Of a stretch of 64,000 bases of DNA, positions 8,401 through 18,242 are shown piece after piece. Each line of letters opens with the position of its first letter. Within the stretch, counting starts at the first letter, position 1. Made by a program: the position numbers and the translations under genes. The notes under the pieces were generated by a model. The model worked only from the letters and a program-made list of their open reading frames with translations, was not told the DNA's origin and did no database searches. Source of the stretch: Acidimicrobiaceae bacterium. GTDB taxonomy: Bacteria > Actinomycetota > Acidimicrobiia > Acidimicrobiales > Poriferisodalaceae. The stretch lies in assembly GCA_002721305.1 (NCBI GenBank), contig PBKA01000016.1, forward strand, positions 1 through 64,000. The letters are read 5' to 3'.

Positions 8401-8966
8401 GAGCGGACGTCAATTATCGGATAGCGAATTTTCATGGTTCGCCATTCTCCGTCAGGTTCGCTCCAATAGTTACGCGGCGGAAGATCCAACAAATCATGTC
8501 CATAGCAGTGGAAATTTAATGAACCTCCCTGCACATGTATGGAATGGACGTCATCGGGCAAAAAAGCGATGCCTGTTCCGTGCTCAACCACGAATTCGTC
8601 TGCGATCTGAGGTCTCCCTTGTCCGGCTACCTGTTCATATCGCCGATTAGTTTCCTTGCCTTCTAAACCTACGATGCACGCCCAAGTTAAGTGGTCGTGT
8701 GGCGGAGCTTGGGTTGTGTCCGCTACTGACTGGACGTAGAGCGCGAATCGGTGATCTTCGTCCTGAGACAACAGGTAAAGGGTGCTGCCATCTTTTGAAT
8801 CATCGGGCGGGAAGTCACTCCACGCGAACAGTTCTTTTTGTCCGGCCAGTTCAATGAGTCGCCGACGAATCAAGTCAACGGAGTCACGGTCAATCCCTTC
8901 AGCGTCGATGTCTCTAATGTCTGACATCGCTTCAGCGACTGCGGCAGTTCTCTCGGCATTAGCCAT
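8397..8966 (-). CDS. Cysteine-dioxygenase-like cupin protein
   Basis: A 189-residue single-domain cupin of the cysteine dioxygenase/3-mercaptopropionate dioxygenase type. The metal site is visible as PPHDHLTW (two His), ..NRRYEQV.., and a third His in LPDDVHSIHVQGG. Such non-haem iron enzymes oxidise a thiol to its sulfinate. Coupling to the triple-rhodanese gene suggests handling of a sulfur-containing substrate. Family members vary in substrate (cysteine, 3-mercaptopropionate, others), so the thiol cannot be named. Confidence 0.72.
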   Translation of the reverse strand: MANAERTAAVAEAMSDIRDIDAEGIDRDSVDLIRRRLIELAGQKELFAWSDFPPDDSKDGSTLYLLSQDEDHRFALYVQSVADTTQAPPHDHLTWACIVGLEGKETNRRYEQVAGQGRPQIADEFVVEHGTGIAFLPDDVHSIHVQGGSLNFHCYGHDLLDLPPRNYWSEPDGEWRTMKIRYPIIDVRS

Positions 8967-8993
8967 TACTTGTGGGTCTCCATCAAATGACCT

Positions 8994-9770
8994 TTAACGA
9001 CCTTTCCATTGAGGAGGACGTTTCTCAGAAAACGCAACCGGTCCTTCTATGTAATCCTCACTCTTGTTCATCGCTTTGACCGCTTCGTACTTTCCTTCGT
9101 GAGCGGCGCGCACTCCAGCTTGGTCCAATCCTTGCATCGCTGCCTGCTTGGTTGCCCGGATCGACATGGGCGAGCATTCGAGGATCATCTCTGCCCAACG
9201 GCGAGCTTCGTTAAGTGCCTCTCCCTCGGGTGCTACCGCTGTTACGAACCCCAGCTCATAACCCTCTTGGGCCAGAACATGACGTCCCGTCAGCATCATC
9301 CCCATGGCGCGTTTAAGCCCAATCTGCCGTGGAAGGCGGTGAACTCCAGCGGCTAAGGCAGCCAACCCGACCTTGGGTTCTGGCAGTGCCATCCGAGCAT
9401 TTTCACTAGCGATAATCATGTCGCACGCTAAGGCGATTTCGAAGCCACCGCCCATCGCAACTCCGTTGACTGCAGCGATAACAGGTTTATCGAGATCCCA
9501 CCGAGAGGTGAGCCCTCCAAATCCGCTTTCGGGCATAGCAGATCGGTCTCCACCTTCGGCTTGATACCGCAAGTCATTTCCGGCGCTGAAGGCGCGGTCA
9601 CCGGCGCCTGTCACGATCGCTACCCACAAATCCGGGTCGTTCTGAAATTCATCAAATAGTTCTGCCATCTCAGCGTTACCGGGTGGGTGCAGCGCGTTCA
9701 TTCGTTCGGGTCGGTTAATTGTGACGGTGAAAATTCGACCGTCACGTTCTGCGTAACAGGAATCAGCCAT
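8994..9770 (-). CDS. Enoyl-CoA hydratase/isomerase family protein
   Basis: A 258-residue crotonase-fold protein. The oxyanion-hole motifs are AFSAGNDLRY and AAVNGVAMGGGFEIALACDM. The region MALPEPKVGLAALAAGVHRL has Glu at the place of one of the two hydratase glutamates. The second is not obvious, so hydratase, isomerase or another crotonase activity is possible. It lies 27 bases upstream of the cysteine-dioxygenase-like gene and may be in the same operon, pointing to a CoA-thioester substrate. Confidence 0.85.
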   Translation of the reverse strand: MADSCYAERDGRIFTVTINRPERMNALHPPGNAEMAELFDEFQNDPDLWVAIVTGAGDRAFSAGNDLRYQAEGGDRSAMPESGFGGLTSRWDLDKPVIAAVNGVAMGGGFEIALACDMIIASENARMALPEPKVGLAALAAGVHRLPRQIGLKRAMGMMLTGRHVLAQEGYELGFVTAVAPEGEALNEARRWAEMILECSPMSIRATKQAAMQGLDQAGVRAAHEGKYEAVKAMNKSEDYIEGPVAFSEKRPPQWKGR

Positions 9771-9904
9771 GTCCGGAAGTTAGCCCAAGATCGTTATAGG
9801 CCGCCCGTTCTTGTTTATTAGATGAACAGGGTTGCGGGTGGTGACCTTCCAATCACGGGTGCTGTTGGTTGTTGGCAAAACTTTGCGCATCCAGATTAAA
9901 CGCG

Positions 9905-9936
9905 ACGAACGGCCAGCCGCGAGGCTCGCCGTTCGT
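9905..9936 (-). terminator. Hairpin terminator candidate after tRNA-Tyr
   Basis: A 9-bp perfect stem ACGAACGGC/GCCGTTCGT (9905-9913 with 9928-9936), plus an inner GAGCC/GGCT pairing, immediately follows the tRNA-Tyr 3' end. On the - strand it is followed by CGCGTTTAAT, only a short T-run, so termination may be weak. The stem's first base is the last base of the tRNA CCA. Confidence 0.5.
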
Positions 9937-10021
9937 GGTGGGCCGGGGAGGATTCGAACCTCCGTAGGTGTGAACCGACGGGTTTACAGCCCGTTCCCTT
10001 TGGCCACTCGGGCACCGACCC
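9936..10021 (-). tRNA. tRNA-Tyr (anticodon GTA)
   Basis: An 86-nt class II tRNA with a long variable arm and encoded CCA end. The acceptor GGGTCGG pairs with CCGGCCC (one T-G pair). The anticodon loop CTGTAAA gives anticodon GTA, and the T arm is GGTTCGAATCC. Confidence 0.96.
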
Positions 10022-10118
10022 AACGGCGGACACGTTATCGGCTCACTTGCATCGCCCCAATGACTCTCGCTGGTTTAAGCGACACTCGAACCCCTGATGG
10101 GTCTGTATATTTCGATTT

Positions 10119-10607
10119 ATGGCTTCGTTTGACGTTGTTTCGGAAATAGATATGCAGGAAGTCCGCAATGCTGTGGACCAAGCGGCTCGTGAGGTGAACA
10201 CTCGCTACGACTTCAAAGACACTGGGTCTCAAGTTGCTCTAAATGATGCTCAGATTTCTTTGGCAAGCAGCAGTGAAGACCGTCTTAACGCTCTTCGTCA
10301 AGTGTTGGAAGAAAAGCTTGTCAAGCGAAAGGTGAGTCTTAAGGCTCTTGATTATGGGGACGTGGAAGAAGCGTCAGGTACCTCCGTTCGTCAGATAGCC
10401 CTTCTCCAAGCGGGAATCAGTGGTGAAAAAGCCAAAGAACTAAATAAGTTCATCAAGGGTTTGGGCATCAAAGGTGTCCAGTCCCAAACTCAAGGCGAGC
10501 AGGTGCGTGTCATTTCGAAGAAACGCGATCACCTGCAGACGGTGATAAGCAAAATGAAAGAGACAGATTTTGATTTGCCTTTGCAGTTTGAGAATTTTCG
10601 GGATTGA
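10119..10607 (+). CDS. yajQ: YajQ-family nucleotide-binding protein
   Basis: A 162-residue protein with the family opening MASFDVVSEIDMQEVRNAVD and the signature NTRYDFKDTGS, followed by two ferredoxin-like halves. YajQ proteins bind nucleotides, including cyclic di-GMP in some proteobacteria. In actinobacteria the ligand and role are not settled. The gene is convergent with htpX (one-base gap between the stop codons). Confidence 0.93.
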   Translation: MASFDVVSEIDMQEVRNAVDQAAREVNTRYDFKDTGSQVALNDAQISLASSSEDRLNALRQVLEEKLVKRKVSLKALDYGDVEEASGTSVRQIALLQAGISGEKAKELNKFIKGLGIKGVQSQTQGEQVRVISKKRDHLQTVISKMKETDFDLPLQFENFRD

Positions 10608-10608
10608 C

Positions 10609-11463
10609 CTAGATGCCGTCGCGCCAGCTCCCGTCGCGTAACCGCGAGATTCTCTTATCCATAGGCGGGTGGGTTGTAAAAAGGTTTCGGAAGGCCATCT
10701 GACGTCCCGCTAGGGGGTTAGCGATATACATCTGCGCTTGATTAGCGTTGGCCAAGCTCGGGATTGCGCGGCTGGCGACATCCAATTTTTCAAGCGCCGC
10801 TGCTAGAGGTTCACCATCACCGATCATCCTCGCTGCTGTTCGATCTGCTTGGAATTCGCGGCTGCGGCTAATTGCCATCTGGATCAGAGCCGCAGCTATA
10901 GGGGCGACGATTATGAGAAGCAGGTCGACTAGCGGATTGCGATCGCGGTCTCTGCTCCCGCCTCCGAAGATCATCGCGAATTGCGCGATGTTAGCGACGA
11001 AACTAATTGCCATAGCGATGGCGGCAGCGACAGAACCGATGAGGATGTCGCGGTTCTTGATGTGGGCCATCTCGTGGGCCAAGACGCCTCGAATTTCACT
11101 CCAAGACAGATGTTGCATGAGGCCTTCCGTGATACACACCGCTGCGTTAGCGGGGTTTCGACCAGTCGCGAAGGCGTTAGGTTGCGGATCGGGGCTGACA
11201 TAGATCCGTGGCATTGGTTGGCCAGACAAATCGCACAGTTCTTTCATGATCGACCAGTACTCAGGAAGCTGTCCCTCTTCGACTTCAATTGCGCGCGCGG
11301 ATCGAATTGCGAGCTTGTCGCTCATCCAATAGCTGCCTCCCACCATGGCCAGAGCGAGAAACAGTCCGATGGTTAGTCCTCCGGATCCCCAGAAACTGGA
11401 TATGAACATGATCAATGCGCCCATGGCGGCGAGAAGCATTGTGGTTTTGAGGGTGTTTTTCAT
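10609..11463 (-). CDS. htpX: Protease HtpX homologue (M48 zinc metalloprotease)
   Basis: HtpX is a membrane zinc protease for quality control of membrane proteins, often induced by heat or envelope stress. The 284-residue protein has two N-terminal membrane segments and the zinc site HEMAHIKNRD. Two further membrane segments (SVAAAIAMAISFVANI and LLLIIVAPIAAALIQMAI) precede the third ligand in SREFQADRTAARM. The order and length match the family. No change to the active site is seen. Confidence 0.95.
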   Translation of the reverse strand: MKNTLKTTMLLAAMGALIMFISSFWGSGGLTIGLFLALAMVGGSYWMSDKLAIRSARAIEVEEGQLPEYWSIMKELCDLSGQPMPRIYVSPDPQPNAFATGRNPANAAVCITEGLMQHLSWSEIRGVLAHEMAHIKNRDILIGSVAAAIAMAISFVANIAQFAMIFGGGSRDRDRNPLVDLLLIIVAPIAAALIQMAISRSREFQADRTAARMIGDGEPLAAALEKLDVASRAIPSLANANQAQMYIANPLAGRQMAFRNLFTTHPPMDKRISRLRDGSWRDGI

Positions 11464-11539
11464 TGGGTCCCTCCGTGGTCGGTGCGTGCCCTAAAACGTA
11501 TCGGCTTTCGCCAGCCCTGGCTCATCAGGACTGTCTCAT

Positions 11540-12031
11540 TCAGTGAGGGTGATAGCCACTGTCGAGAAAGATGGTGGGGATGTCTTCGTTGCGGTACATC
11601 CGAACATTTCTCATGTCGTCATCAATCGCGAGCACAGGGAAGTAGCCATGGCGACGGAGCGTTTCTGTTTCGTCGCGTTTGAAGCCTGGTGAAGCTTGGA
11701 AGTCGCCAAGCGGCCTCATGATGAGGAGGTCGTATCTAATTTCGTTGCGTTCCAGCCAATCCGTCGTGGTTTTCTGGATCCAAGTCGGTCGAGAGGTGAG
11801 AAGCACAACGAGTAATTCGGGATCCAACAGTTCGATGAACACTTTGCTTTCTTCGAATACTCCATCGCCCCCGCATTCGGCGAAGAAGCCGTCCCAGTCG
11901 CGCCATGGGGGAGCCAAATAATGTTGGCGATGTTCAGCATCAGCGAGGACTCCGTCGATGTCAACGATGACGCAATTACCTTGCTCTGCTGGTTCGTGTC
12001 TCCATTGCCAATGACGCGGGGTGGAATTCAT
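11540..12031 (-). CDS. HAD-superfamily phosphatase, polynucleotide kinase 3'-phosphatase-like
   Basis: A 163-residue HAD protein. Motif I is VDIDGVLADAEHR (Asp nucleophile and the second acidic residue), motif II LLTSRP, motif III appears near RDETETLRRHGYFP, and motif IV is AIDDDMRN. The layout resembles the phosphatase domain of T4 Pnkp-like proteins without the kinase. It lies 17 bases after acs on the same strand. The substrate is unknown; both phosphate esters of nucleic acids and small metabolites are possible. Confidence 0.7.
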   Translation of the reverse strand: MNSTPRHWQWRHEPAEQGNCVIVDIDGVLADAEHRQHYLAPPWRDWDGFFAECGGDGVFEESKVFIELLDPELLVVLLTSRPTWIQKTTTDWLERNEIRYDLLIMRPLGDFQASPGFKRDETETLRRHGYFPVLAIDDDMRNVRMYRNEDIPTIFLDSGYHPH

Positions 12032-12048
12032 GACGTTGGGGCCAGAAG

Positions 12049-14040
12049 TCAGTCCTCCTGGGGTGCCTGTGCCGCGCGATCGCGAATCTCGTCGACCACA
12101 CTCTCGTCGGCCAGGGTCGTGGTGTCACCAAGTTGTCTTCCCTCAGCGACATCGCGGAGTAATCGTCTCATAATCTTGCCGGAACGAGTCTTGGGCAGAT
12201 CGGGGACCAGAATGACTGCTTTGGGTCGAGCAATCGCTCCCAGTTTGGTGGCGACATGTTGTCGTATCTCTTCTCGAAGCTCATCGCTCGGTTCATTGCC
12301 ACCTCTCAGGATGCAGTAGCCGACGATGGCTTGTCCGGTTGTGTCGTCAGTCGCCCCGACTACTGCCGCTTCGGCGACTGAGGAGTGGTCGACGAGGGCA
12401 GATTCGACTTCAGTGGTGGAGATTCGATGTCCAGAAATGTTCATTACGTCGTCGACTCGCCCGAGAAGCCACAGGTACCCGTCGTCATCGACTTTTGCGC
12501 CGTCTCCCGCGAAATACCGTCCGGGGTATTCGGACCAATAGGTTTCCTTGTATCTTTCTGGGTCACCCCATATGCCTCGGAGCATCGATGGCCAAGGTTC
12601 GGTGACTGTTAAGTAGCCGCCGCCTTTTTCAACCTTGTTTCCGTCGTCATCTACAACTTCTACTACTACTCCTGGAATTGCGTGAGTGGCTGAACCTGGC
12701 TTGGTAGTGGTCACACCGGGCATTGGGGTAATCATGTGCCCCCCGGTCTCGGTTTGCCACCACGTGTCCACGATTGGGCATCGCTCACCGCCGATGTGTC
12801 TGTGATACCACATCCATGCTTCTGGGTTGATTGGCTCCCCTACGGTTCCTAGGACGCGCAGGCTTGAGAGATCGTGTTGTTCGACTTCTTGGGCACCCCA
12901 TTTCATGAAAGTTCGTATCGCTGTCGGAGCCGTGTAGAGCTGGGTTACGCCGTATCGCTGCACGATGTCCCATAGCCGATCTTTCGGCCAAGAAGCTCTA
13001 TCGCCTGTGCGAAATTCAGGTCGTGGAGTGTCGGGTGTGCCTTCGTACATGACTGACGTAGCCCCGTTGGCTAGAGGGCCATAGACGATGTAGCTGTGGC
13101 CCGTCACCCAACCGATATCCGCGGCGCACCAGTAAATGTCGGATTCGGGATCTAGGTCGAAGATGTATTTGTGGGTAAACGCCACTTGGGTCAGATAGCC
13201 GCCTGTGGTGTGCATAATTCCCTTGGGCTTGGCGGTGGTACCTGAGGTGTATAGGAGATATAGCAAGTCTTCGCTGTCCAAATGCTCTGGCGGACATTCT
13301 GGCGAAGCAGATTCCATTAACTCGTGGTACCAGTGATCGATCGCTTGATTCCACTCCACGTCTTGGCCGGTGCGGTGGACAACGATCACGTTTTCAATTG
13401 TTGAGGTTGCGGCGACCGACGCGTCTGCGGTGTCTTTCAACAGGAACGGTTCACCGCGTCTGTACCCGCCGTCTGCGGTTATCAGAAGTTTCGCGTCTGC
13501 ATCATCGATTCGATCCGACAACGAGTCGGCTGAAAATCCGCCGAAGACAATTGAGTGCGGAGCACCAATTCTGGCGCAGGCCAGCATTGCGACTGGAAGT
13601 TCGGGGATCATGGGCATGTAGATGCAAACACGGTCACCTTTTTGGATACCCAGCGACTTCAGAACATTGGCAAATTTTGATACTTCTTCAAGCAGCTCGT
13701 TGTAGTTAATGGTCCTGACATCTCCGGGTTCACCTTCCCAGTGGAAAGCAACTTTGTCTCCTCGGCCCGCTTCCACATGTCGGTCGAGACAGTTGTAAGA
13801 AATATTGAGCTTGCCCTCCACGAACCACTTCGCAAAAGGAAGATCCCATTCCAAGACGGTGTCAAAATCTTCGAACCAGGTGACAAGTTCTCTCGCTTGG
13901 CGAGCCCAGAATCCGAGTCTGTCGGATTGAGCTTCCTCGTAAAGGCTTCTGTCTGCAACAAGCGCATTCTTCTGGAAAGTTTCCGACGGCGGGAAGGTAC
14001 GGTCCTCTACGTAATAGTCCTCAATGGTTGGTTCGGACAT
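12049..14040 (-). CDS. acs: Acetyl-CoA synthetase (AMP-forming)
   Basis: Acs activates acetate with ATP and CoA through acetyl-AMP. The 663-residue protein has the adenylate-forming motif [16 protein letters not shown], the hinge and ATP site [20 protein letters not shown], and the C-terminal [13 protein letters not shown]. The Lys in the last motif is the residue acetylated to switch the enzyme off in other bacteria. Length and domain order are typical. The tryptophan in [12 protein letters not shown], which limits the acyl pocket, supports acetate over longer acids. Confidence 0.96.
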   Translation of the reverse strand: MSEPTIEDYYVEDRTFPPSETFQKNALVADRSLYEEAQSDRLGFWARQARELVTWFEDFDTVLEWDLPFAKWFVEGKLNISYNCLDRHVEAGRGDKVAFHWEGEPGDVRTINYNELLEEVSKFANVLKSLGIQKGDRVCIYMPMIPELPVAMLACARIGAPHSIVFGGFSADSLSDRIDDADAKLLITADGGYRRGEPFLLKDTADASVAATSTIENVIVVHRTGQDVEWNQAIDHWYHELMESASPECPPEHLDSEDLLYLLYTSGTTAKPKGIMHTTGGYLTQVAFTHKYIFDLDPESDIYWCAADIGWVTGHSYIVYGPLANGATSVMYEGTPDTPRPEFRTGDRASWPKDRLWDIVQRYGVTQLYTAPTAIRTFMKWGAQEVEQHDLSSLRVLGTVGEPINPEAWMWYHRHIGGERCPIVDTWWQTETGGHMITPMPGVTTTKPGSATHAIPGVVVEVVDDDGNKVEKGGGYLTVTEPWPSMLRGIWGDPERYKETYWSEYPGRYFAGDGAKVDDDGYLWLLGRVDDVMNISGHRISTTEVESALVDHSSVAEAAVVGATDDTTGQAIVGYCILRGGNEPSDELREEIRQHVATKLGAIARPKAVILVPDLPKTRSGKIMRRLLRDVAEGRQLGDTTTLADESVVDEIRDRAAQAPQED

Positions 14041-14120
14041 CTTGGTCCCCTTTTCGTGCCAGGCGCTCCGGCTTGGGTTTGACAGCTTGCGAGCCTAGCC
14101 CCTAGTCGGAGGGCACCTCA

Positions 14121-15140
14121 TTAATCCCCGACTCGCCACTCCGCGACGAGGAAACCGCCTAGGCCTTCTGGGTCGGTGAGTGTCGCCGCCTCGTCGAGGA
14201 CGGATCTAGCCGCTACAGCTGCGGCATCCGGCGATGAAACTGAACTTTGCCAGTGGTTTCGAGCCCATTCAGTCATCGAATACAAGCCTTGACTAGCGAG
14301 CCAATCGGCTTGACTGCAAATGGAGGGTGATCCCGGCAGCTGGTCAAATGCCACGTCGCAAGTGATGTCTCGAGTTCCTGACTCTTCATATGGCAAGCCT
14401 GACCTGCGGTGGTTTTTGTAGGTTCGTAACCATTCAGCCAATGGTCGTCCATCAAAGATCTCGGAGTTCTCTACGCCGTAGTCAAAGATGAGCAACCTGC
14501 CTCGGTCCAGTGTCCCTAGAGCTCTGTTGACCCACACCGCTGCTTTCAGTTGTAACGGGAGACAGCTACCTGTTTGAGCGTTGGGTGCTATGGCTGACGC
14601 CATGTCTTGTGCCGCTTTTGGTGCTGTTTGCCAGTCTTCTGATCCGTTGTCGATATGGAGTTCTACCCAACCTGTGGTCGTTTTTTGCACAACTCGCGGT
14701 GGAAGATTATCGAGGAGTTCGTTGGCCAGAACTACCCCGGTAAAGGATCCCCCTGGCAAGTCTCGCATGGCAGCTAACGGCGCCTCATCAAGATCCAGAA
14801 AGCATGAGGTCGTTACTTCGGCAAAAGCGATTTCGCGTTGGAGTTCTGAACGTTCAACCATGACGTACCGAAGAGCTTCCGTGCATTCTTGGACGGATAG
14901 GAAAATATCTCTGCAGAGGGTTCCTATGCCTGATCCTGCTTCAATGACTACGTAGGGGTTCGGACGATCTAACTCATGCCATACGCGATCTAGGTATCCA
15001 GCGATACAACTGCCAAAGAGGGCGCTGGTTTCTGGTGAGGTTATGAAGTCGGCGCCTACTGATCCTGCTCTTTGACGTTTGGTGTAAAACCCGTCGGGTC
15101 CGTATAGAGCTTCTTCAGCGAACAGGTCGAATCGCGTCAT
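14121..15140 (-). CDS. MidA/NDUFAF7-family SAM-dependent methyltransferase (DUF185)
   Basis: A 339-residue class I methyltransferase. The N-terminus MTRFDLFAEEALYGPDGFYT is the family signature, and the SAM site is VVIEAGSGIGTLCRDIF. The motif ANELLDNLPPRVV corresponds to the family (A/N)E-x-x-D-x-x-P segment. Mitochondrial NDUFAF7/MidA dimethylates an arginine of the NuoD-equivalent subunit and is needed for complex I assembly. Here the gene is 36 bases downstream of nuoN of the 11-gene complex I operon on the same strand, which strongly suggests the same role. NuoD targets exist in both operons nearby. Confidence 0.85.
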   Translation of the reverse strand: MTRFDLFAEEALYGPDGFYTKRQRAGSVGADFITSPETSALFGSCIAGYLDRVWHELDRPNPYVVIEAGSGIGTLCRDIFLSVQECTEALRYVMVERSELQREIAFAEVTTSCFLDLDEAPLAAMRDLPGGSFTGVVLANELLDNLPPRVVQKTTTGWVELHIDNGSEDWQTAPKAAQDMASAIAPNAQTGSCLPLQLKAAVWVNRALGTLDRGRLLIFDYGVENSEIFDGRPLAEWLRTYKNHRRSGLPYEESGTRDITCDVAFDQLPGSPSICSQADWLASQGLYSMTEWARNHWQSSVSSPDAAAVAARSVLDEAATLTDPEGLGGFLVAEWRVGD

Positions 15141-15176
15141 GAGGGATGAGCGTTCGCGGCGTTCAACCTTGACTCC

Positions 15177-16667
15177 TTACCCGCCTAGGGCCGACAGCAC
15201 AGACACCTCACCGAAATGCCCCACTAATCCGGGCAATACTCCGAAGGCCATGGTCGCGACGATCGTTACTGCTAGTGCGGCTCTCAAGGAACCCGTCACG
15301 ACTATCGGTCGTTCATCACCGTCGGGTGTCGATTGGAACCACATCTGGACAAGAACGCGCGCGTAATAGGCAAAGGCGATCACGGTGTTGATAGCCACTA
15401 TCACACCTAATGCTGCAGCCCAACTTCCACCCGCGTCCAAAAGTGCTCTAAATAGCCCGAACTTGGCAAACCATCCTCCCGCGGGGGGGATACCTGCAAG
15501 TGCCGCGAGGAAAACAGTCATCGCGACCGCTAACCCCGGGGCATATTGGAAAAGGCCACCGTAACTATCAATTTCGCCCGACCGTGTCTTTCGAGCCACA
15601 GCGAGGACCACGGTAAATGCCCCAAGATTCATGAATGCGTATATGGCCAGATAGATGACAACTGCTTCGAAAGCTCTCGCTGGGGCTTCAGCAGCTACGG
15701 CGAACGGAACGAGCATGAACCCGCCTTGGGCCACACCGGAGTACGCGAGGAGCCGGACGATATTGTTCTGGCGGAGGGCTATGAGATTGCCGATTGTCAT
15801 GGTGAGTGCTGAAATCACCCAGAAGAACGGTTGGACCACGTCTTCGCTGCCTAGGAAGGCAACGAATACCAGCTGAATTAGCGCCACCATTCCGGCGGCT
15901 TTGGATGCCACCGCCAGAAATGCTGTGACTGGGGTGGGTGCACCCTCATAGGTATCAGGGGCCCATGTGTGAAACGGCACCGCAGAGACTTTGAAGGCGA
16001 AGCCGATCAAGACAAAGAGAATTCCTAAAATCGCGACTGGATTGGATGGGCCTTCCCCGAGGCTCTGAGCTATTCCATCGAAGGTCGTTGAGCCAGAAAG
16101 TCCGTATACGAGCGACATTCCATACAGCATCACCGCTGACGCAAATACACCCATTAGGTAGTACTTGAGCCCCGCTTCATTGGAGCGTGGTCCCCCCTTT
16201 CGCCATGCTGCCAACATGTATGCGGGGATGGAGAGCAGCTCAAGGGCTACGAATACGCTCACTAAGTCTCTGGAGCTACTCATCATCACCATGCCCAAGA
16301 GTGATGTCAGCATCAGGGTGTAGTACTCGTTTTCGTAATAGTCACCGTCGCGGATGTAGTCCACCGACATCAAGACGACGACGTAGCCCGAGATAAGGAA
16401 AAGTGCCTTCAGCACAAGTGAGAAGTCGTCAACAACATAGGCTCCGGCGAACATTGAACGTTCGGTTCCGTCTACTGCGAGTGTCAAAATGGGAACCAGT
16501 GTGGCAAGTAGCCCCATTCCCGCAAGCGTGGGCATCGCTTGTTTGGAACGATCGTCCCAAATGATGTCAACGACGGTAATGAGCGTTCCAAACGCCAAGA
16601 GGGTTAATTCGGGCGCGAGCGCGTGCCAATCTAGCGCTGGGCGCGAGAAGGCAAGCAGGACTTCCAT
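15177..16667 (-). CDS. nuoN: NADH-quinone oxidoreductase subunit N, 11-gene operon copy
   Basis: An antiporter-like membrane subunit of complex I carrying one proton channel. It is 496 residues with about 14 membrane spans. The conserved channel segment is visible in FVALELLSIPAYMLAAWRKG (Glu in TM5) and in FKVSAVPFHTWAPDTYEGAP (Lys and His near TM7-8). It is the last nuo gene of the operon and follows nuoM by two bases. It differs clearly from the second NuoN at 25758-27248, so the two are old paralogues. Confidence 0.94.
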   Translation of the reverse strand: MEVLLAFSRPALDWHALAPELTLLAFGTLITVVDIIWDDRSKQAMPTLAGMGLLATLVPILTLAVDGTERSMFAGAYVVDDFSLVLKALFLISGYVVVLMSVDYIRDGDYYENEYYTLMLTSLLGMVMMSSSRDLVSVFVALELLSIPAYMLAAWRKGGPRSNEAGLKYYLMGVFASAVMLYGMSLVYGLSGSTTFDGIAQSLGEGPSNPVAILGILFVLIGFAFKVSAVPFHTWAPDTYEGAPTPVTAFLAVASKAAGMVALIQLVFVAFLGSEDVVQPFFWVISALTMTIGNLIALRQNNIVRLLAYSGVAQGGFMLVPFAVAAEAPARAFEAVVIYLAIYAFMNLGAFTVVLAVARKTRSGEIDSYGGLFQYAPGLAVAMTVFLAALAGIPPAGGWFAKFGLFRALLDAGGSWAAALGVIVAINTVIAFAYYARVLVQMWFQSTPDGDERPIVVTGSLRAALAVTIVATMAFGVLPGLVGHFGEVSVLSALGG

Positions 16668-16669
16668 GT

Positions 16670-18232
16670 TCAGCTACCGGCCGCGATCGCTTCGACGCTC
16701 GCGGTTATGCCGCTCACTACGTCGTCCGTCACGTTGAAAATAAGGTTCGGCCAGATGCCAAATAACACAATCCCGATGAGTAAGGGCAGCCACGCAATCC
16801 ATTCATCGCGGTTGACGTCGGCGATTGTATGTCCGGCAAACTCTTCCGGTGGTTCACCGAACGCGGTTCGTTGGTATAGCCATAGCAAGTATCCGGCAGC
16901 AAGAACGGTGCCTATCGCAGCGATGACCATGTACGTGCGAAAGGTTTCTTCAGGCATGCCCGCACCGGGATTGTAGGCAGAGAGAATTGCTGGGAATTCA
17001 CCCCAGAATCCGGCAAGTCCGGGAAGCCCGAGTGATGCCATCGAGCACAGCCCAAGGATCCAGCCCATTCGTGGCGCGGATTTGAGAAGGCCCCCTAGTC
17101 GAGATATTTCGAGCGTGTGGTAGCGCTCTTTCACTGAACCTGCGACGAAGAAGAGCATGCCTGTGATCAGCCCGTGAGCAATCATTCCGAATATTGCCGC
17201 GTTGATACCAAAGTCGGTCAGGGTGGCTATTCCGAGCATCACGAATCCCATGTGGGCCACCGATGAGAACGCTATAAGGCGTTTCATATCTTTTTGTGCA
17301 AGACAGCCGAGGGCACCGTAGATGATGCCAATTACTGCAAGAAGACCGATCCATGGGGCCCAGGCAACAGCGGCTTCGGGCAAAAACGGAATAGCGATTC
17401 TTACGAAACCGTACGTACCTAGTTTCAAGAGGACGGCTGCAAGGATGACGGAGCCAACGGTTGGGGCTTGTGTGTGGGCGTCGGGGAGCCAAGTATGGAA
17501 CGGGAACATCGGTACTTTGATGCCGAACCCCATGAACAGTCCGGCAAAAATCCAGACTTGGGTGCTCTTGATTATCCCGACACCCGCGACGTCGCTCAGG
17601 ACCCTCATGTCAAAGGTGTGCAGTAGCTCTCCTGATGAGTCTTTGGAGAGGAAAAAAAGCGCCAAGAAACTAATAATCATTAACGCGGAACCAAACAAGG
17701 TGTAGAGGAAGAATTTGAGTGAGGCGTATCGGCGGTCCTCCCCACCCCAAACGCCAATGAGGAAGTACATGGGGAGGAGCACGATCTCAAAGAAGACGAA
17801 GAAGAGGATCATGTCTTGTGCGACGAAGGTTCCGTTCATGCCTGTGGACAGAATGAGCAATAAAACAAAGAAGGCTTTCGGGTTGCCTGGTTCCGGGATG
17901 TGGTTCCAGCTGTAGATGAGGCACAGAGGCACGACAACAAGCGACAGCAATAGCAAGGGCAGGGACAGACCGTCGAGCCCGACTATGTATCGACTGTTTA
18001 TGACGTCTATCCATCCTTTATCGACGACAAACTGAAGATCCCCAGCGGCGCCGTAATCAAACTGGATCGCTATGTAGGCCCCTACAACAAGCGCTATGAG
18101 TGAGGAACCTAACGCGACCAGCTTTAGCTCTGTTTCATAAGCTTTAGGGATCAACATGATGACTAGTGCGCCTACCAAGGGTAGGAACACGGCCAGGCTC
18201 AAGACCCAGGTATCAAATCCTGTCACTTCCAC
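16670..18232 (-). CDS. nuoM: NADH-quinone oxidoreductase subunit M, 11-gene operon copy
   Basis: A 520-residue antiporter-like membrane subunit of complex I. Key parts are FFEIVLLPMYFLIGVWGG (TM5 glutamate), GIKVPMFPFHTWLPDAHTQA (TM7 lysine and the discontinuous helix) and KDMKRLIAFSSVAHMGFVML. These are the charged residues of the proton path. It sits between nuoL and nuoN with short gaps. Length and pattern are normal for NuoM. Confidence 0.95.
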   Translation of the reverse strand: MEVTGFDTWVLSLAVFLPLVGALVIMLIPKAYETELKLVALGSSLIALVVGAYIAIQFDYGAAGDLQFVVDKGWIDVINSRYIVGLDGLSLPLLLLSLVVVPLCLIYSWNHIPEPGNPKAFFVLLLILSTGMNGTFVAQDMILFFVFFEIVLLPMYFLIGVWGGEDRRYASLKFFLYTLFGSALMIISFLALFFLSKDSSGELLHTFDMRVLSDVAGVGIIKSTQVWIFAGLFMGFGIKVPMFPFHTWLPDAHTQAPTVGSVILAAVLLKLGTYGFVRIAIPFLPEAAVAWAPWIGLLAVIGIIYGALGCLAQKDMKRLIAFSSVAHMGFVMLGIATLTDFGINAAIFGMIAHGLITGMLFFVAGSVKERYHTLEISRLGGLLKSAPRMGWILGLCSMASLGLPGLAGFWGEFPAILSAYNPGAGMPEETFRTYMVIAAIGTVLAAGYLLWLYQRTAFGEPPEEFAGHTIADVNRDEWIAWLPLLIGIVLFGIWPNLIFNVTDDVVSGITASVEAIAAGS

Positions 18233-18242
18233 TGTGCTGCTC

